A stretch of 20,543 bases of DNA from a virus, in IMG/VR virus record IMGVR_UViG_3300036719_002257, positions 1-20,543 of that record; one strand, given 5' to 3'. The position numbers were made by a program, and so were the translations under genes. This document shows, piece by piece, positions 6,135-14,000 of the stretch. Positions within the stretch are counted from its first letter, which is position 1; the number at the start of each line of letters is the position of its first letter. The notes beneath the pieces were generated by a model, which saw only the letters and a list, made by a program, of their open reading frames with translations, did no database searches and had not been told where the DNA came from.

Positions 6135-9100
6135 GGCGCGGGCGCAAGCTCGTCCATGATTTGGCCCGCTGTTGCGCCGCCCAGGATCGCTGCGGCGATA
6201 ACCGGATAGCGCTCACGCAGCATCTGCATGAAGCTTGGATCCGCAGACGCGCGCTCGCGGATGGCGCGCATTGCAGCGGCACCCGTCTGGAACTCGCCAA
6301 CGCCCAATTCGCGCGCTGCTTCCACTTGTTGGCTTGCACTGCCGACGCGACGTGCTTGGCCGCTGGGGCTCAGCTCATCAAACGAGCGGCGCTGTTGGCG
6401 CGGCGGCGGACGGCGCCCTGCTGAACCAAAGAGCGGCTCACCTGTGCGCGGATCATAGAAGCCAATCGGGAAGGCATCATCGGGAAGCGCTGGCGGCGCG
6501 GGCGGGCCAAGGCGGCGCTCGCGTGCGCCTGCGGCGGCTTCGTCCAAGCGCCCCATTCTTCCCGCCAGACGCTCGTTCTCGCGCTCCATCCATGCGTATT
6601 GCTCAGCGGGCGGCAATTCGAGGAATTGCTCGCGCGGGCTCGGCGCCGTGGCTTCGAGGTTTCGCGCCAAGCCCTGCTCGACTACTTCGGCTTGCGGGAC
6701 TTCAAGACGCAAACCGCCAGCACCCATCGGAATGTCGCCGCGTGGGTTCATGGCGCGCTCGACTGGCGCGATGTCTGAGAGCATGTCGGCAAACGCATCG
6801 CGTTGCGCTCTGAAGGGCTCGCTGCGAATGAAGGACTCGTGCGCCATGTTATCGCGGATAGCCGGGACGCCAAAGCGGAGACCGAGCGCGCCAGCGGCCG
6901 CCAAGACAGGCTCGGCATCTTCACCGCCCATGAGATAGTCCGCGCCCAAGCCAGCGGTGACAGCCGTTGTGCCAGCCACACGCGGACGGCCACGAATGCG
7001 CGACGCCAGCAGAGCGCCAATGCCTGCGGCAAGGATGGGCCGCCCTGCAGCAGACCAGTCTTTATCTTGCGCGCCAATGCGGCGACCCTCAACGCTTGGC
7101 TCGCGGCCCTCGCCAGTGGGCTCTAGCTCGCCAAGGATTTGAAGGCTTGCGCTGGCGGGGTCCATGTACTCGCCGCCTGCTTCTTGGCGCTCAGAGCGAC
7201 CATAGAACAAGCGTCCAGTCACGCTGTCGCGAAGGATGACATACTCATCCTGAACGCTGATCGGGTCGAGCGTTTGCCATGAAGGGATGATGCCGCCGCG
7301 CGGAGCGACCACGCGCCACGATGGGCCGAAATAGTCCTGCTCGTAGCCGTAGGCGTCGAGCGCCTCTGCTGCAGTCATATCCTGAGCTTTAGCATCTCCT
7401 CCAAGAACTGAAAGAGCGCCGAGTCCGCCTGCGCCTATAGCTGCAGGAGCTGCAAGCGAGGTTAGAGGGTCGCTACGGCGAGCGCGGCGATCTGCTACTT
7501 CTTCGGCGGGCTGGAGGTTGGGTCGTCGCGCAGGTCCGCCGGCCAAGGCGTTCCCGTCAGCAGCTTGTTGAACGCCTCTCTCGACAAAGCGCCCGCGCCT
7601 TGCGGCGAGGTGGCCGAGGGCGACTTGGTCAACGCCGGGTTGGTTCCACCATGCTTGTCCTGTGGCATCTGTCACTCTGAAGTTAGGAGGCACGATCCTT
7701 GAGCCGGGACGCTTCACCTCGTTTATAAAAGCTCGGTATTCGGCAGGGCCAAACTCGTAGACGTCGCCTTGAGGCGTAGTGTAGTGAAAAAATGCTCCCG
7801 TGTCACGGTTGATGCCAAACTGGGTGCCGTATCCAAACGTGTCGTGCTGGCCCTCACGGGCTGTGACCCCTGCGAGAGGATCATTAGCGCCCTCAATGCG
7901 TCGAAGCACCGCGTCCAGCGAACCGTGAGAGGCTTCCTGCCCGCTGTCGCTTAGCCATGAACCCCAATGATATCGCCCGATCGACTGGTTCCCCAATCGG
8001 TTGGCCAACACACGCTCGAGGGCCTCGTAGATCATCAGCCCTCGGCTGCCATAAGTGATGTCGGCGAGACTTGTGCCAGTGACAGCCCTCCCGTTCACCT
8101 TGATCGGGTCGTATAAGTTGCGGCCGCCAAAGTACTCATCCGCGCCCCACAAGCGCCGGATTTGCACGCGGTCAAGCACCATAACGTCGTCACGGCCCGT
8201 GACCAGCAACGTGAACGACACCACCTTGTTGTCGATACCGACGCCTTGGCCAAACCGCAGGAACTCGCGCCGGATTTCCGGCCCGCTCATATCCGACGCA
8301 ATCATGTCGTGCAGGCGCTGTAGCGGGGTGACACCGTTCGCGTCTGGGCGCCCCATCTTCAGGAGGAAGTCCTCGCCAAACGAATTGAGATTATGCGTCG
8401 AACCCGCGCCGGGGAGACCCTCGTTGACCCCCCCCCTGAATATCGGGTTGCCTTCCCTGCTCAGTAGACCGCTGTCCACGCCTTTCGACCACGCGATGTA
8501 CGCGGGCAGATCGGCCTCAGTGAAAGCTCCTCGAGCCGCGCGCTCAATCCAGGGGTCTATGCCGTCGAAGGCCGCCAAGAATGCGCTTTCGTGCGGGAAG
8601 GGAGAAACGCCGCGCGACAGCATCGACCACATCATAACCCGCCCGGTGTCTTCCACCGTGGCGTTGCCGCTCCTGTAGTGGGCGCGCATGCGAGCTGCAG
8701 CGGCAAGGCCAGCATCGACTTGTTGAACCTGCTCTGGCGTTAGGCCGTCCCACATCGCCCTAATTTGCTCGGGCGTTTCATTCATAAACGCATACGGTGG
8801 CGCGGGCACCTCGCCTGGGTTGCCTGTGGCGTCGTTCCACATGCGCCCCCAATCCTCGACGGAGGCTGCGCCGTTCGGATGCGCTCTTGAAATGTCTTCT
8901 AGAATTGCGATCTGGCGACCAGAGTTTGCATTTGTCGTCTCTTGGGTCAGACGCTCCGCTTTAGGACGAACTGGCGCTTCGGGGTCCACAGGCGCACGGA
9001 CGCGCAGCGCAGGCTCAAGACCATGAATATTGCGCGCCTCGAGCGGCTCTTCCGGTGGTGCCGCAGTACGTCTCTGCGGTGGCAATCCCAATGAGCCGCG

Positions 9101-11851
9101 CGCTTCAATATCTCTTGGTTGGCGATCAAGGGCTGCAATAGAGCCCAGAGGATCAGAGGAATTGCGGGAGGCTTGGCGCTGTCTCCACCGAGCAGTGTCG
9201 AGCGCGGTTTGCGCTTGCTGTGGTGTGATGCCTAGGCGCTCGGCAATGATGGCGGCCGCGCCTCTGGTTTGCCCATTTGCGGCAAGCTCATCGGCAATGC
9301 GAACGGCGCGCTCGCCTATGCTTTGGCCGGTTGGCAAACGCCCTTGGCGTGAAGGACCGATCCGCTCTGAAATGTCTGGCGCGCGCGTCCGCAAGCGATT
9401 GAGCTGGACTGCAACCACGTTCGGGCTTATCTCGATGCCCTCTTCAAGCATCGCGTCAGCGATTTGCTGGTTGGTTCGGCCCGTCAGCGCCCAGCGGACA
9501 ATAGCGTTTTGCTGATCGCTTAGACGATCATCCCAGAAGCGTTCGGGCTCGCGTGCGTTGCCTGTTCCACGCAGTTGCGGAGAATCCGCATTCGTTCCCG
9601 CTCCGGTCCCGCTTTGCGCTGGGGCGTTGTTAACATCACTTACAGGGCTTCCGAGCCTGCGCTGAGGCATTCCAGAAGAAGCCCGCGCCTCTATGTTTCG
9701 AGGCTGGCTATCTCGAAGACCAGGCGCGATGTCGTCTAGGTTAGCCCCCCCATTGCCCGCGTCGAGCGCGCCCGTATTGGCTCCGTCAGGAGTGCGGGGG
9801 GCGGGATCCAACAAATCCCACTCAGCTTGCTCCGCCGCGCTCAATGGGGGCGGTGGCGGGCGCGCATCTAACTCAGCACGGCGCGCCGCCAGTGCAGCTT
9901 GTTGGCGCGCATCCCACAGCGCCCTCATGGGGTCTGCGCCCTCAGGGCCAAGCATCGCTTGCCACCCAGAGATAACATCAGGACGGCTCGAGTTTGGACC
10001 GCCCGCTCGCTCAGCAGTGCGCGGATAATGCACGGCAAGCTCTATCGTCTCGTCTCCGCGCCTGAGAACGTAACCGTAATCATCGGACTGAAACGGTCTG
10101 ACATAGTAGGCATCGACGCGCCAACCATCCGCCCCGCCGGGGGGGCGCCCTCTGCCGTCCACCGGGCCGCGCATCCGGGTGCCAATGGGCAGAGGAAGCA
10201 GCCCTCGCTCATGATACGCTTGCCCGATGCGGGCTTGGCTCTGAGGTGCATCAGTCAGCGCGCCTTGAACCTGTCTTATGAACGCCTCGCGTTCACGTTC
10301 CGAAGGTTGCCTGAAACTCCCTTGAATAACATTGTCGGCGTTTTGCCCCCCGCCCCCATTGCCCGCGTCGAGCGCTTGGGTCGGGCCAAGGCTACGCGGC
10401 AGTCCATCGCTCGGCCCTTGGGCATCAATAGAGCGAGGCTGGATATCATTCGGCCCCCGCACTCCTGCTAGGCGCAGAAGCTCCTCCTCTTCACGGAGGA
10501 GACGAATGCCATCTTCGCCCCGGGGTTCAGTGATTGGACGAATCTCGCCTTGGCCATTACGGCTTACGTCTAGCTCTTCGCCAATGCTGACGCCGCGCGC
10601 TGGCGCAACAGGCCGCGCTTCACGCGCTTGCACAGCCTGACGAGTGAGTTCCTGCCTGCGCTCCAGAATGGCGCGGCGCTCTGCCTCAAGGGCGGCGCGT
10701 TCGGCTGGGTCGTTGATGTGATTGTTGAGACGGCTTTCCAGTTGCGAAAGACGCGGGTTAGTCTCTCGCATGTCGTCTATGAGCGCTTGTCGAGCCTCGT
10801 TGTAGTCAGCTACGGGCACCTCTCGCGCTTCAACGTCGATAGGATCATCATAGCGTGACGTTGCAGGAGCGCCCTCAGACTGGCGGGGAGCATCGTCTGC
10901 GACTTCGCGCGCGACTTGCTCGCCAGCTTCTCTGCGGCCAAGGCGTGAGAGGAAGGCAACATCGCCCGGAGCGAACGCTGCATTGAGTGCAGCCCAGCCC
11001 GTCTCCGCATTTGCTGAGCCCGCAAGCTCATCAATGACTTCGCGATCATCAGAGAGCCCGCGATTGTAGCGGGCGCGCTCTCGTTCAAGCTCGCTCTGCA
11101 GACGATCTTCATTTTCCCAAGGGCCATAGGTGATAGCCCGGAGAATGTCGGGGCCGTACTCGGCCGCTAGGTTCACGCCGCCGCCGACGAACTCGCCAAG
11201 CGTCTCAGGCGCGTTTTCTTCAAGCCAAGCGTCGGCTGACTCAAGAGCATTGCCAGCCGAGCGAAGCGCGCTAGGCGTCGCCTCTGCGATTTGGCTCGGC
11301 AAACGCTGCACGCCGCGGACAGCGCCGCGCACGGCTTCGGCGTATCTCTCGGCATCGCCAAAGAAATATCGCTCAGTTGAGATCGGATTGTTCTCAACCA
11401 GCCAATCGCCAGCCTCTCCGATCATCTCGCCAAACTCACGGCGGCGATCTCGGTCGGTTACGAGGTTATTCAGCGGCGCCGTCACCATGCCAATGGCAGG
11501 CCCCATTGGGTGGCCCATGTCGCGATAACGGCGAGCTGCAAGCGCCTGGATGCGGTCTTGATCCGCCCAGTTGCCCAGCGTCTCGTCCATTGTAGGCGGC
11601 GCTTGCAGCGTTTCATTGAACGCAAGCGCCATAGCGGGATCGCGCGTACCTGCACGGCGCGGCCCCATCAGGCTATCGCCCGGAAGCTCAGGACGTTCCG
11701 GGTTCCAAGCCCAATCTTCAGGAAGCCAATCGGGCTCGCGCTGCTTTGACATCATCGGCTTCGCCAAGCCGCCAAAGGGATCAGCGCCCATTGGCGGCGC
11801 CATGGCCCCGCGCAAGATTGCTTGGAGCTTTGCGGCGTTCGCGCCAGCCAT
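6128..11851 (-). CDS. Giant modular phage virion protein, probable ejected protein (1907 aa)
   Basis: The start overlaps the stop of the gp4-like gene (TAATG). Module order: residues 1-460 are mostly helical and begin with GADPFGGLAKPM; 511-690 hold an unassigned alpha/beta module; 776-823 form a LuxR/sigma-type helix-turn-helix (LTGRTNQQIADA at 789-800); 850-890 form a second HTH-like segment (IIAERLGITPQQAQ at 868-881); 980-1300 are a conserved-looking globular module. In that module GQGVGIDNKVVSFTLLVTGR (1201-1220) followed by VLDRVQIRRLWG (1225-1236) fits the hairpin and catalytic-Asp pattern of HhH-GPD DNA glycosylases. Glycine-rich hydrophobic segments lie at 1467-1485, 1605-1643 and 1882-1893. 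Linkers share QPR-x-I-(D/E)-A. Size, hydrophobic C-terminal segments and position after the gp4 gene suit an ejected protein carrying host-acting domains, like the polyvalent proteins of other phages. Enzyme activity is unproven. Confidence 0.7.
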   Translation of the reverse strand: MAGANAAKLQAILRGAMAPPMGADPFGGLAKPMMSKQREPDWLPEDWAWNPERPELPGDSLMGPRRAGTRDPAMALAFNETLQAPPTMDETLGNWADQDRIQALAARRYRDMGHPMGPAIGMVTAPLNNLVTDRDRRREFGEMIGEAGDWLVENNPISTERYFFGDAERYAEAVRGAVRGVQRLPSQIAEATPSALRSAGNALESADAWLEENAPETLGEFVGGGVNLAAEYGPDILRAITYGPWENEDRLQSELERERARYNRGLSDDREVIDELAGSANAETGWAALNAAFAPGDVAFLSRLGRREAGEQVAREVADDAPRQSEGAPATSRYDDPIDVEAREVPVADYNEARQALIDDMRETNPRLSQLESRLNNHINDPAERAALEAERRAILERRQELTRQAVQAREARPVAPARGVSIGEELDVSRNGQGEIRPITEPRGEDGIRLLREEEELLRLAGVRGPNDIQPRSIDAQGPSDGLPRSLGPTQALDAGNGGGGQNADNVIQGSFRQPSEREREAFIRQVQGALTDAPQSQARIGQAYHERGLLPLPIGTRMRGPVDGRGRPPGGADGWRVDAYYVRPFQSDDYGYVLRRGDETIELAVHYPRTAERAGGPNSSRPDVISGWQAMLGPEGADPMRALWDARQQAALAARRAELDARPPPPPLSAAEQAEWDLLDPAPRTPDGANTGALDAGNGGANLDDIAPGLRDSQPRNIEARASSGMPQRRLGSPVSDVNNAPAQSGTGAGTNADSPQLRGTGNAREPERFWDDRLSDQQNAIVRWALTGRTNQQIADAMLEEGIEISPNVVAVQLNRLRTRAPDISERIGPSRQGRLPTGQSIGERAVRIADELAANGQTRGAAAIIAERLGITPQQAQTALDTARWRQRQASRNSSDPLGSIAALDRQPRDIEARGSLGLPPQRRTAAPPEEPLEARNIHGLEPALRVRAPVDPEAPVRPKAERLTQETTNANSGRQIAILEDISRAHPNGAASVEDWGRMWNDATGNPGEVPAPPYAFMNETPEQIRAMWDGLTPEQVQQVDAGLAAAARMRAHYRSGNATVEDTGRVMMWSMLSRGVSPFPHESAFLAAFDGIDPWIERAARGAFTEADLPAYIAWSKGVDSGLLSREGNPIFRGGVNEGLPGAGSTHNLNSFGEDFLLKMGRPDANGVTPLQRLHDMIASDMSGPEIRREFLRFGQGVGIDNKVVSFTLLVTGRDDVMVLDRVQIRRLWGADEYFGGRNLYDPIKVNGRAVTGTSLADITYGSRGLMIYEALERVLANRLGNQSIGRYHWGSWLSDSGQEASHGSLDAVLRRIEGANDPLAGVTAREGQHDTFGYGTQFGINRDTGAFFHYTTPQGDVYEFGPAEYRAFINEVKRPGSRIVPPNFRVTDATGQAWWNQPGVDQVALGHLAARRGRFVERGVQQAADGNALAGGPARRPNLQPAEEVADRRARRSDPLTSLAAPAAIGAGGLGALSVLGGDAKAQDMTAAEALDAYGYEQDYFGPSWRVVAPRGGIIPSWQTLDPISVQDEYVILRDSVTGRLFYGRSERQEAGGEYMDPASASLQILGELEPTGEGREPSVEGRRIGAQDKDWSAAGRPILAAGIGALLASRIRGRPRVAGTTAVTAGLGADYLMGGEDAEPVLAAAGALGLRFGVPAIRDNMAHESFIRSEPFRAQRDAFADMLSDIAPVERAMNPRGDIPMGAGGLRLEVPQAEVVEQGLARNLEATAPSPREQFLELPPAEQYAWMERENERLAGRMGRLDEAAAGARERRLGPPAPPALPDDAFPIGFYDPRTGEPLFGSAGRRPPPRQQRRSFDELSPSGQARRVGSASQQVEAARELGVGEFQTGAAAMRAIRERASADPSFMQMLRERYPVIAAAILGGATAGQIMDELAPAPQ
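8428..8436. repeat. Nine-base C/G homopolymer inside the giant gene
   Basis: A run of nine C on the plus strand (nine G in the message) encodes part of FRGGV (residues 1138-1142). It is the longest homopolymer I noticed in the window. A slip of one base would shift the frame just before the HhH-GPD-like part. Confidence 0.8.
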
Positions 11852-12570
11852 TAGTCGTTCCCGTTCAGAAAGTCGTTGAGCGTGCCAGTCGTGGCGCGGC
11901 GGTTGTAGCTTCCGCCGATCGAGCTGATCGCAGCATCAAACGCAGCCGCCGGCGGCTTGGCGTAACGCGCCCGGATGCGCTTGGCGCCCATGTCGGCGCG
12001 CTTTTCGTCGTCGCGCGACAAGCTCTGGCCATAGAGCGTCAGTCGGCGCGCAAGGTTGAGCGCGATCGCTTCATCAAAGTCTTCGGAGAACGGCAACGCA
12101 TCGGCAAGCGCCAGATCGTCCACCAGCTTCCAGTCGCCCAGATCGGCGCGGAACATAAGCCCTACGCTCGCACCATTGGTGTTGATCGTGTAGTCGGCGG
12201 CCGAGCCGTTGATCTTCCAGCCGTTGCGGGCAATAGTGATGTTGCTGGCCGCCGCAGTGCCGGCAACATCCACGATGTCAACGCGCATCCCGTCAGGGAC
12301 AGGCACGCCGCCGTCTCCCTTCGGGAGCGTGATCGTGTAGCCGCCCATGCACTGCAAACGCACAGCGGGCCAGCGCGTCGTTAGTTCGTAGTTGCCATCG
12401 GGGCGATAGTTTACGAACGTCAGCGAGCCTGAGAAGCCCGCAAGCTGGCGGATGTAGGAGTTGAGCTGGCGCAGCGCGTACTGATTGCGCGCGGTTGTTG
12501 GCTGCTGGCCCTCACCAAGCACCCGAAGCGCTTGAAGCGCTGCGACGATTGTTTCTTGCGCTGTGGCCAT
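11851..12570 (-). CDS. P22 gp4-like head-tail adaptor with inserted beta module (239 aa)
   Basis: The N-terminal helices (TIVAALQALRVLGEGQQPTT, residues 7-26, then ARNQYALRQLNSYIRQLAGF, 27-46) and the C-terminal helices (PFSEDFDEAIALNLARRLTL, 160-179, with GQSLSRDDEKRADMGAKRIR, 181-200) match the gp4 tail accessory factor of P22. That factor caps the portal after packaging and joins it to the tail. Between them, about 68-152 is a beta-rich insertion (YTITLPKGDGG, VDIVDVAGTAAASNITI, GWKINGSAADYTI, LGDWKLV) that resembles small phage surface modules. P22 gp4 is about 166 residues, so the extra length equals the insertion. GGGAGG six bases before the ATG lies in a hairpin (12571-12585). The gene precedes the giant gene and is coupled to it. 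The adaptor identity is a good family match from memory; the insert function is unknown. Confidence 0.8.
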   Translation of the reverse strand: MATAQETIVAALQALRVLGEGQQPTTARNQYALRQLNSYIRQLAGFSGSLTFVNYRPDGNYELTTRWPAVRLQCMGGYTITLPKGDGGVPVPDGMRVDIVDVAGTAAASNITIARNGWKINGSAADYTINTNGASVGLMFRADLGDWKLVDDLALADALPFSEDFDEAIALNLARRLTLYGQSLSRDDEKRADMGAKRIRARYAKPPAAAFDAAISSIGGSYNRRATTGTLNDFLNGND

Positions 12571-12585
12571 GAGGGGCCTCCCCTC
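12571..12585 (-). promoter_or_regulatory. Hairpin over the ribosome site of the gp4-like gene
   Basis: GAGGGG-AGG-CCCCTC is a perfect 6-bp stem with a 3-base loop. It fills the gap between the stop of the upstream gene (12584-12586) and the ATG at 12570 and contains the Shine-Dalgarno bases GGGGAGG. Folding would hide the site until a ribosome finishing the upstream gene opens it. Confidence 0.6.
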
Positions 12586-13027
12586 AGGGTTCGCGGTAAG
12601 GCATGCGTGGGCGGGTCGGCGGCATCGGACGCTGCGGGCGCGGACGCGGCGGCACAGGCGTCGGCGGCGCGTCCGTGTAGCCCTTCACCGTGGTATCGCG
12701 GCCGTATTGGTCAAACGCATCGTTCGGACGAAATGGACGAACCGGCGGCGTGTCCGTGTAGCCTTTGACGGTAGTGTCGCGACCGTATTGGTCGAAGGCG
12801 TCGTTGGGGCGAACCGGCGTGGTGTAGGAAGGCGAGCGGCCCACACCCATCGCAGAGGCGTAGCTATCGGGCGCCGCATTGGCGTAGCCACGCGGGCGCA
12901 AGCCGCCTTGCATCGCACCGTAAGAAAGAACCGGATAGCCGCCAGATGACATCGGGCGAGCATTCGCTCGCGCGGGGTTCACCAAGCCAGCGAAAGGATC
13001 GGAACCATAGGCCATGATCCGATCCAT
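12584..13027 (-). CDS. Proline-rich protein with duplicated 20-residue motif (147 aa)
   Basis: The reading frame is open well upstream, but the part before 13027 overlaps two other genes and has a random, arginine-rich sequence, so I start at MDRIMAYGSD. A second ATG at 13015 is as likely, and neither has a strong ribosome site. The N-terminus GSDPFAGLVNPA (8-19) resembles the start of the giant protein. Two exact copies of RPNDAFDQYGRDTTVKGYTD lie at 73-92 and 100-119, and the C-terminal 25 residues are almost all Pro and Arg. No transmembrane segment or enzyme motif is seen. Its place between tail genes and the gp4-like adaptor makes a virion-associated role likely. The family is not known to me. 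Confidence 0.65.
   Translation of the reverse strand: MDRIMAYGSDPFAGLVNPARANARPMSSGGYPVLSYGAMQGGLRPRGYANAAPDSYASAMGVGRSPSYTTPVRPNDAFDQYGRDTTVKGYTDTPPVRPFRPNDAFDQYGRDTTVKGYTDAPPTPVPPRPRPQRPMPPTRPRMPYREP
12669..12813. repeat. Two 64-base direct repeats, period 81
   Basis: Copies lie at 12669-12732 and 12750-12813. They differ at 12 of 64 positions. Eleven of these are third codon positions that keep the amino acid, and one changes Ala to Thr just after the motif. The duplication is therefore old and the peptide is conserved. Confidence 0.9.
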
Positions 13028-13056
13028 GCGCGCGCGTGCGGAATTGGGCTTACGTT

Positions 13057-13188
13057 TTAGAAGCGGCGGCCCTTTCGGCGCGTGAAGAAATGATAGATCG
13101 ACGCCGCCAACGCGATCTCCACCTCCCCTGTCCCGCTCCAATAGCCGGGGGCGAAGTAAGAGGCGTTGAAGTATGAGCCGGGAAACAT
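13057..13188 (-). CDS. Small aromatic-rich phage protein (43 aa)
   Basis: The ATG at 13188 overlaps the stop of the previous gene as TGATG, and the frame ends in TAA at 13057-13059. The sequence begins MFPGSYFNASYFAPGYWSGT, then EVEIALAASIYHF (22-34) and a basic end, FTRRKGRRF. Short proteins starting with repeated YF/YW motifs between tail genes are common in phage genomes, which supports that this is a real gene. The function is unknown. The aromatic N-terminal repeat suggests packing against another virion protein, but this is speculation. Confidence 0.75.
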   Translation of the reverse strand: MFPGSYFNASYFAPGYWSGTGEVEIALAASIYHFFTRRKGRRF

Positions 13189-13997
13189 CAGGCGAGATCG
13201 TAGGTGATGGCGGAGCGGTTGCCGTTGCTATCGACCGTAGCCACGATGCGATTGGCGCCATCAGCCACGGCGTTGCGAATGGTGATTGTGCTCGTGCCGC
13301 CGCCTGAGACTTTACCCGCCGTCGCCGCTGCAATGAGACGAAGCGCTTGGCGAAGCGTGAGGCCGGTTTCCACATCCTCTTCATCAAGGAGATAGGTGGA
13401 GAAGCCCGAGGCTTCCAGCGTAATCGGCTGCGCGAACGTGCCCGACAGTGAGCCCGTAGCGTAGCGCGTGGCGGTGAAGCTGGCGGAGGCCGAGAACGAC
13501 CCGCTCATGTGGCCCTTGGCCGTGACAGCGCCAGAGAATGACGCCACGCCCGCTGTGTTGCCGCTTGCAGCAAGAGCCGCAATGACGTTGCCGGTGAAGC
13601 TGCCTGCGCCTGCAAACGAGCCCGCGCCCGAGACAACAAGCTGGCCCGTTCCAGCGAACGTCGCAGCGCCTGAGAAAGACGCGGCAATGTTGCGGCCCTC
13701 AGCAAGAGCGCCTGTCCATGCGCCGACGCCATTGGCGGCGCTGTGCGACGAGAGACGCCCCGCCGTTACCGGCATCAGGTAGCCGGTCGAGCCGTAGCCG
13801 TCAGGGATCGACGTTAGCTCAAGTGCGTTGGTTGATCCTTCAGCCAGCGCGAAGTTGCGGCGCGCGCCCGCTCCGCCCCAGTTGCCCGGAAGCTGCGGCG
13901 AGAACTGCCCGATACCCGAGGCTACAGACGTGGAGTTGCCGCCGAAGAAGCGACCCGGCGACTTAGACGAGAGCGAGTAGTTGCCGAGCAGCGCCAT
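13188..13997 (-). CDS. Repeat-rich phage tail/structural protein (269 aa)
   Basis: The protein starts three bases after the previous gene. Residues 10-105 contain SPGRFFGGNSTSV (13-25) and STNALELTSIPDGYGSTGYL (55-74), typical of a conserved podophage tail protein. Residues 106-190 are built from short Gly/Ser/Ala/Phe repeats (SFSGAATFAG, GSFAGAGSFTG, SGSFSASASFTA, GSLSGTFA), which suggests a regular beta structure. The C-terminus LTLRQALRLIAAATAGKVSG (213-232) followed by TITIRNAVADGANRIVATVD is a module that recurs at the ends of phage tail proteins. It is coupled to the next small gene (TGATG). The identity as a virion structural protein is firm; its place in the particle is inferred. Confidence 0.8.
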   Translation of the reverse strand: MALLGNYSLSSKSPGRFFGGNSTSVASGIGQFSPQLPGNWGGAGARRNFALAEGSTNALELTSIPDGYGSTGYLMPVTAGRLSSHSAANGVGAWTGALAEGRNIAASFSGAATFAGTGQLVVSGAGSFAGAGSFTGNVIAALAASGNTAGVASFSGAVTAKGHMSGSFSASASFTATRYATGSLSGTFAQPITLEASGFSTYLLDEEDVETGLTLRQALRLIAAATAGKVSGGGTSTITIRNAVADGANRIVATVDSNGNRSAITYDLA

Positions 13998-14000
13998 GCA

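Noticed and set aside
12669-12813. The two 64-base repeats as a CRISPR-like or recombination repeat
   Set aside because: There are only two copies, differing by silent codon changes within a reading frame; this is a protein repeat.
13028-13387. Upstream 120 codons of the proline-rich gene frame
   Set aside because: They overlap the 43-aa gene and the end of the 269-aa gene in another frame and are Arg/Ala/Pro-rich without motif support.
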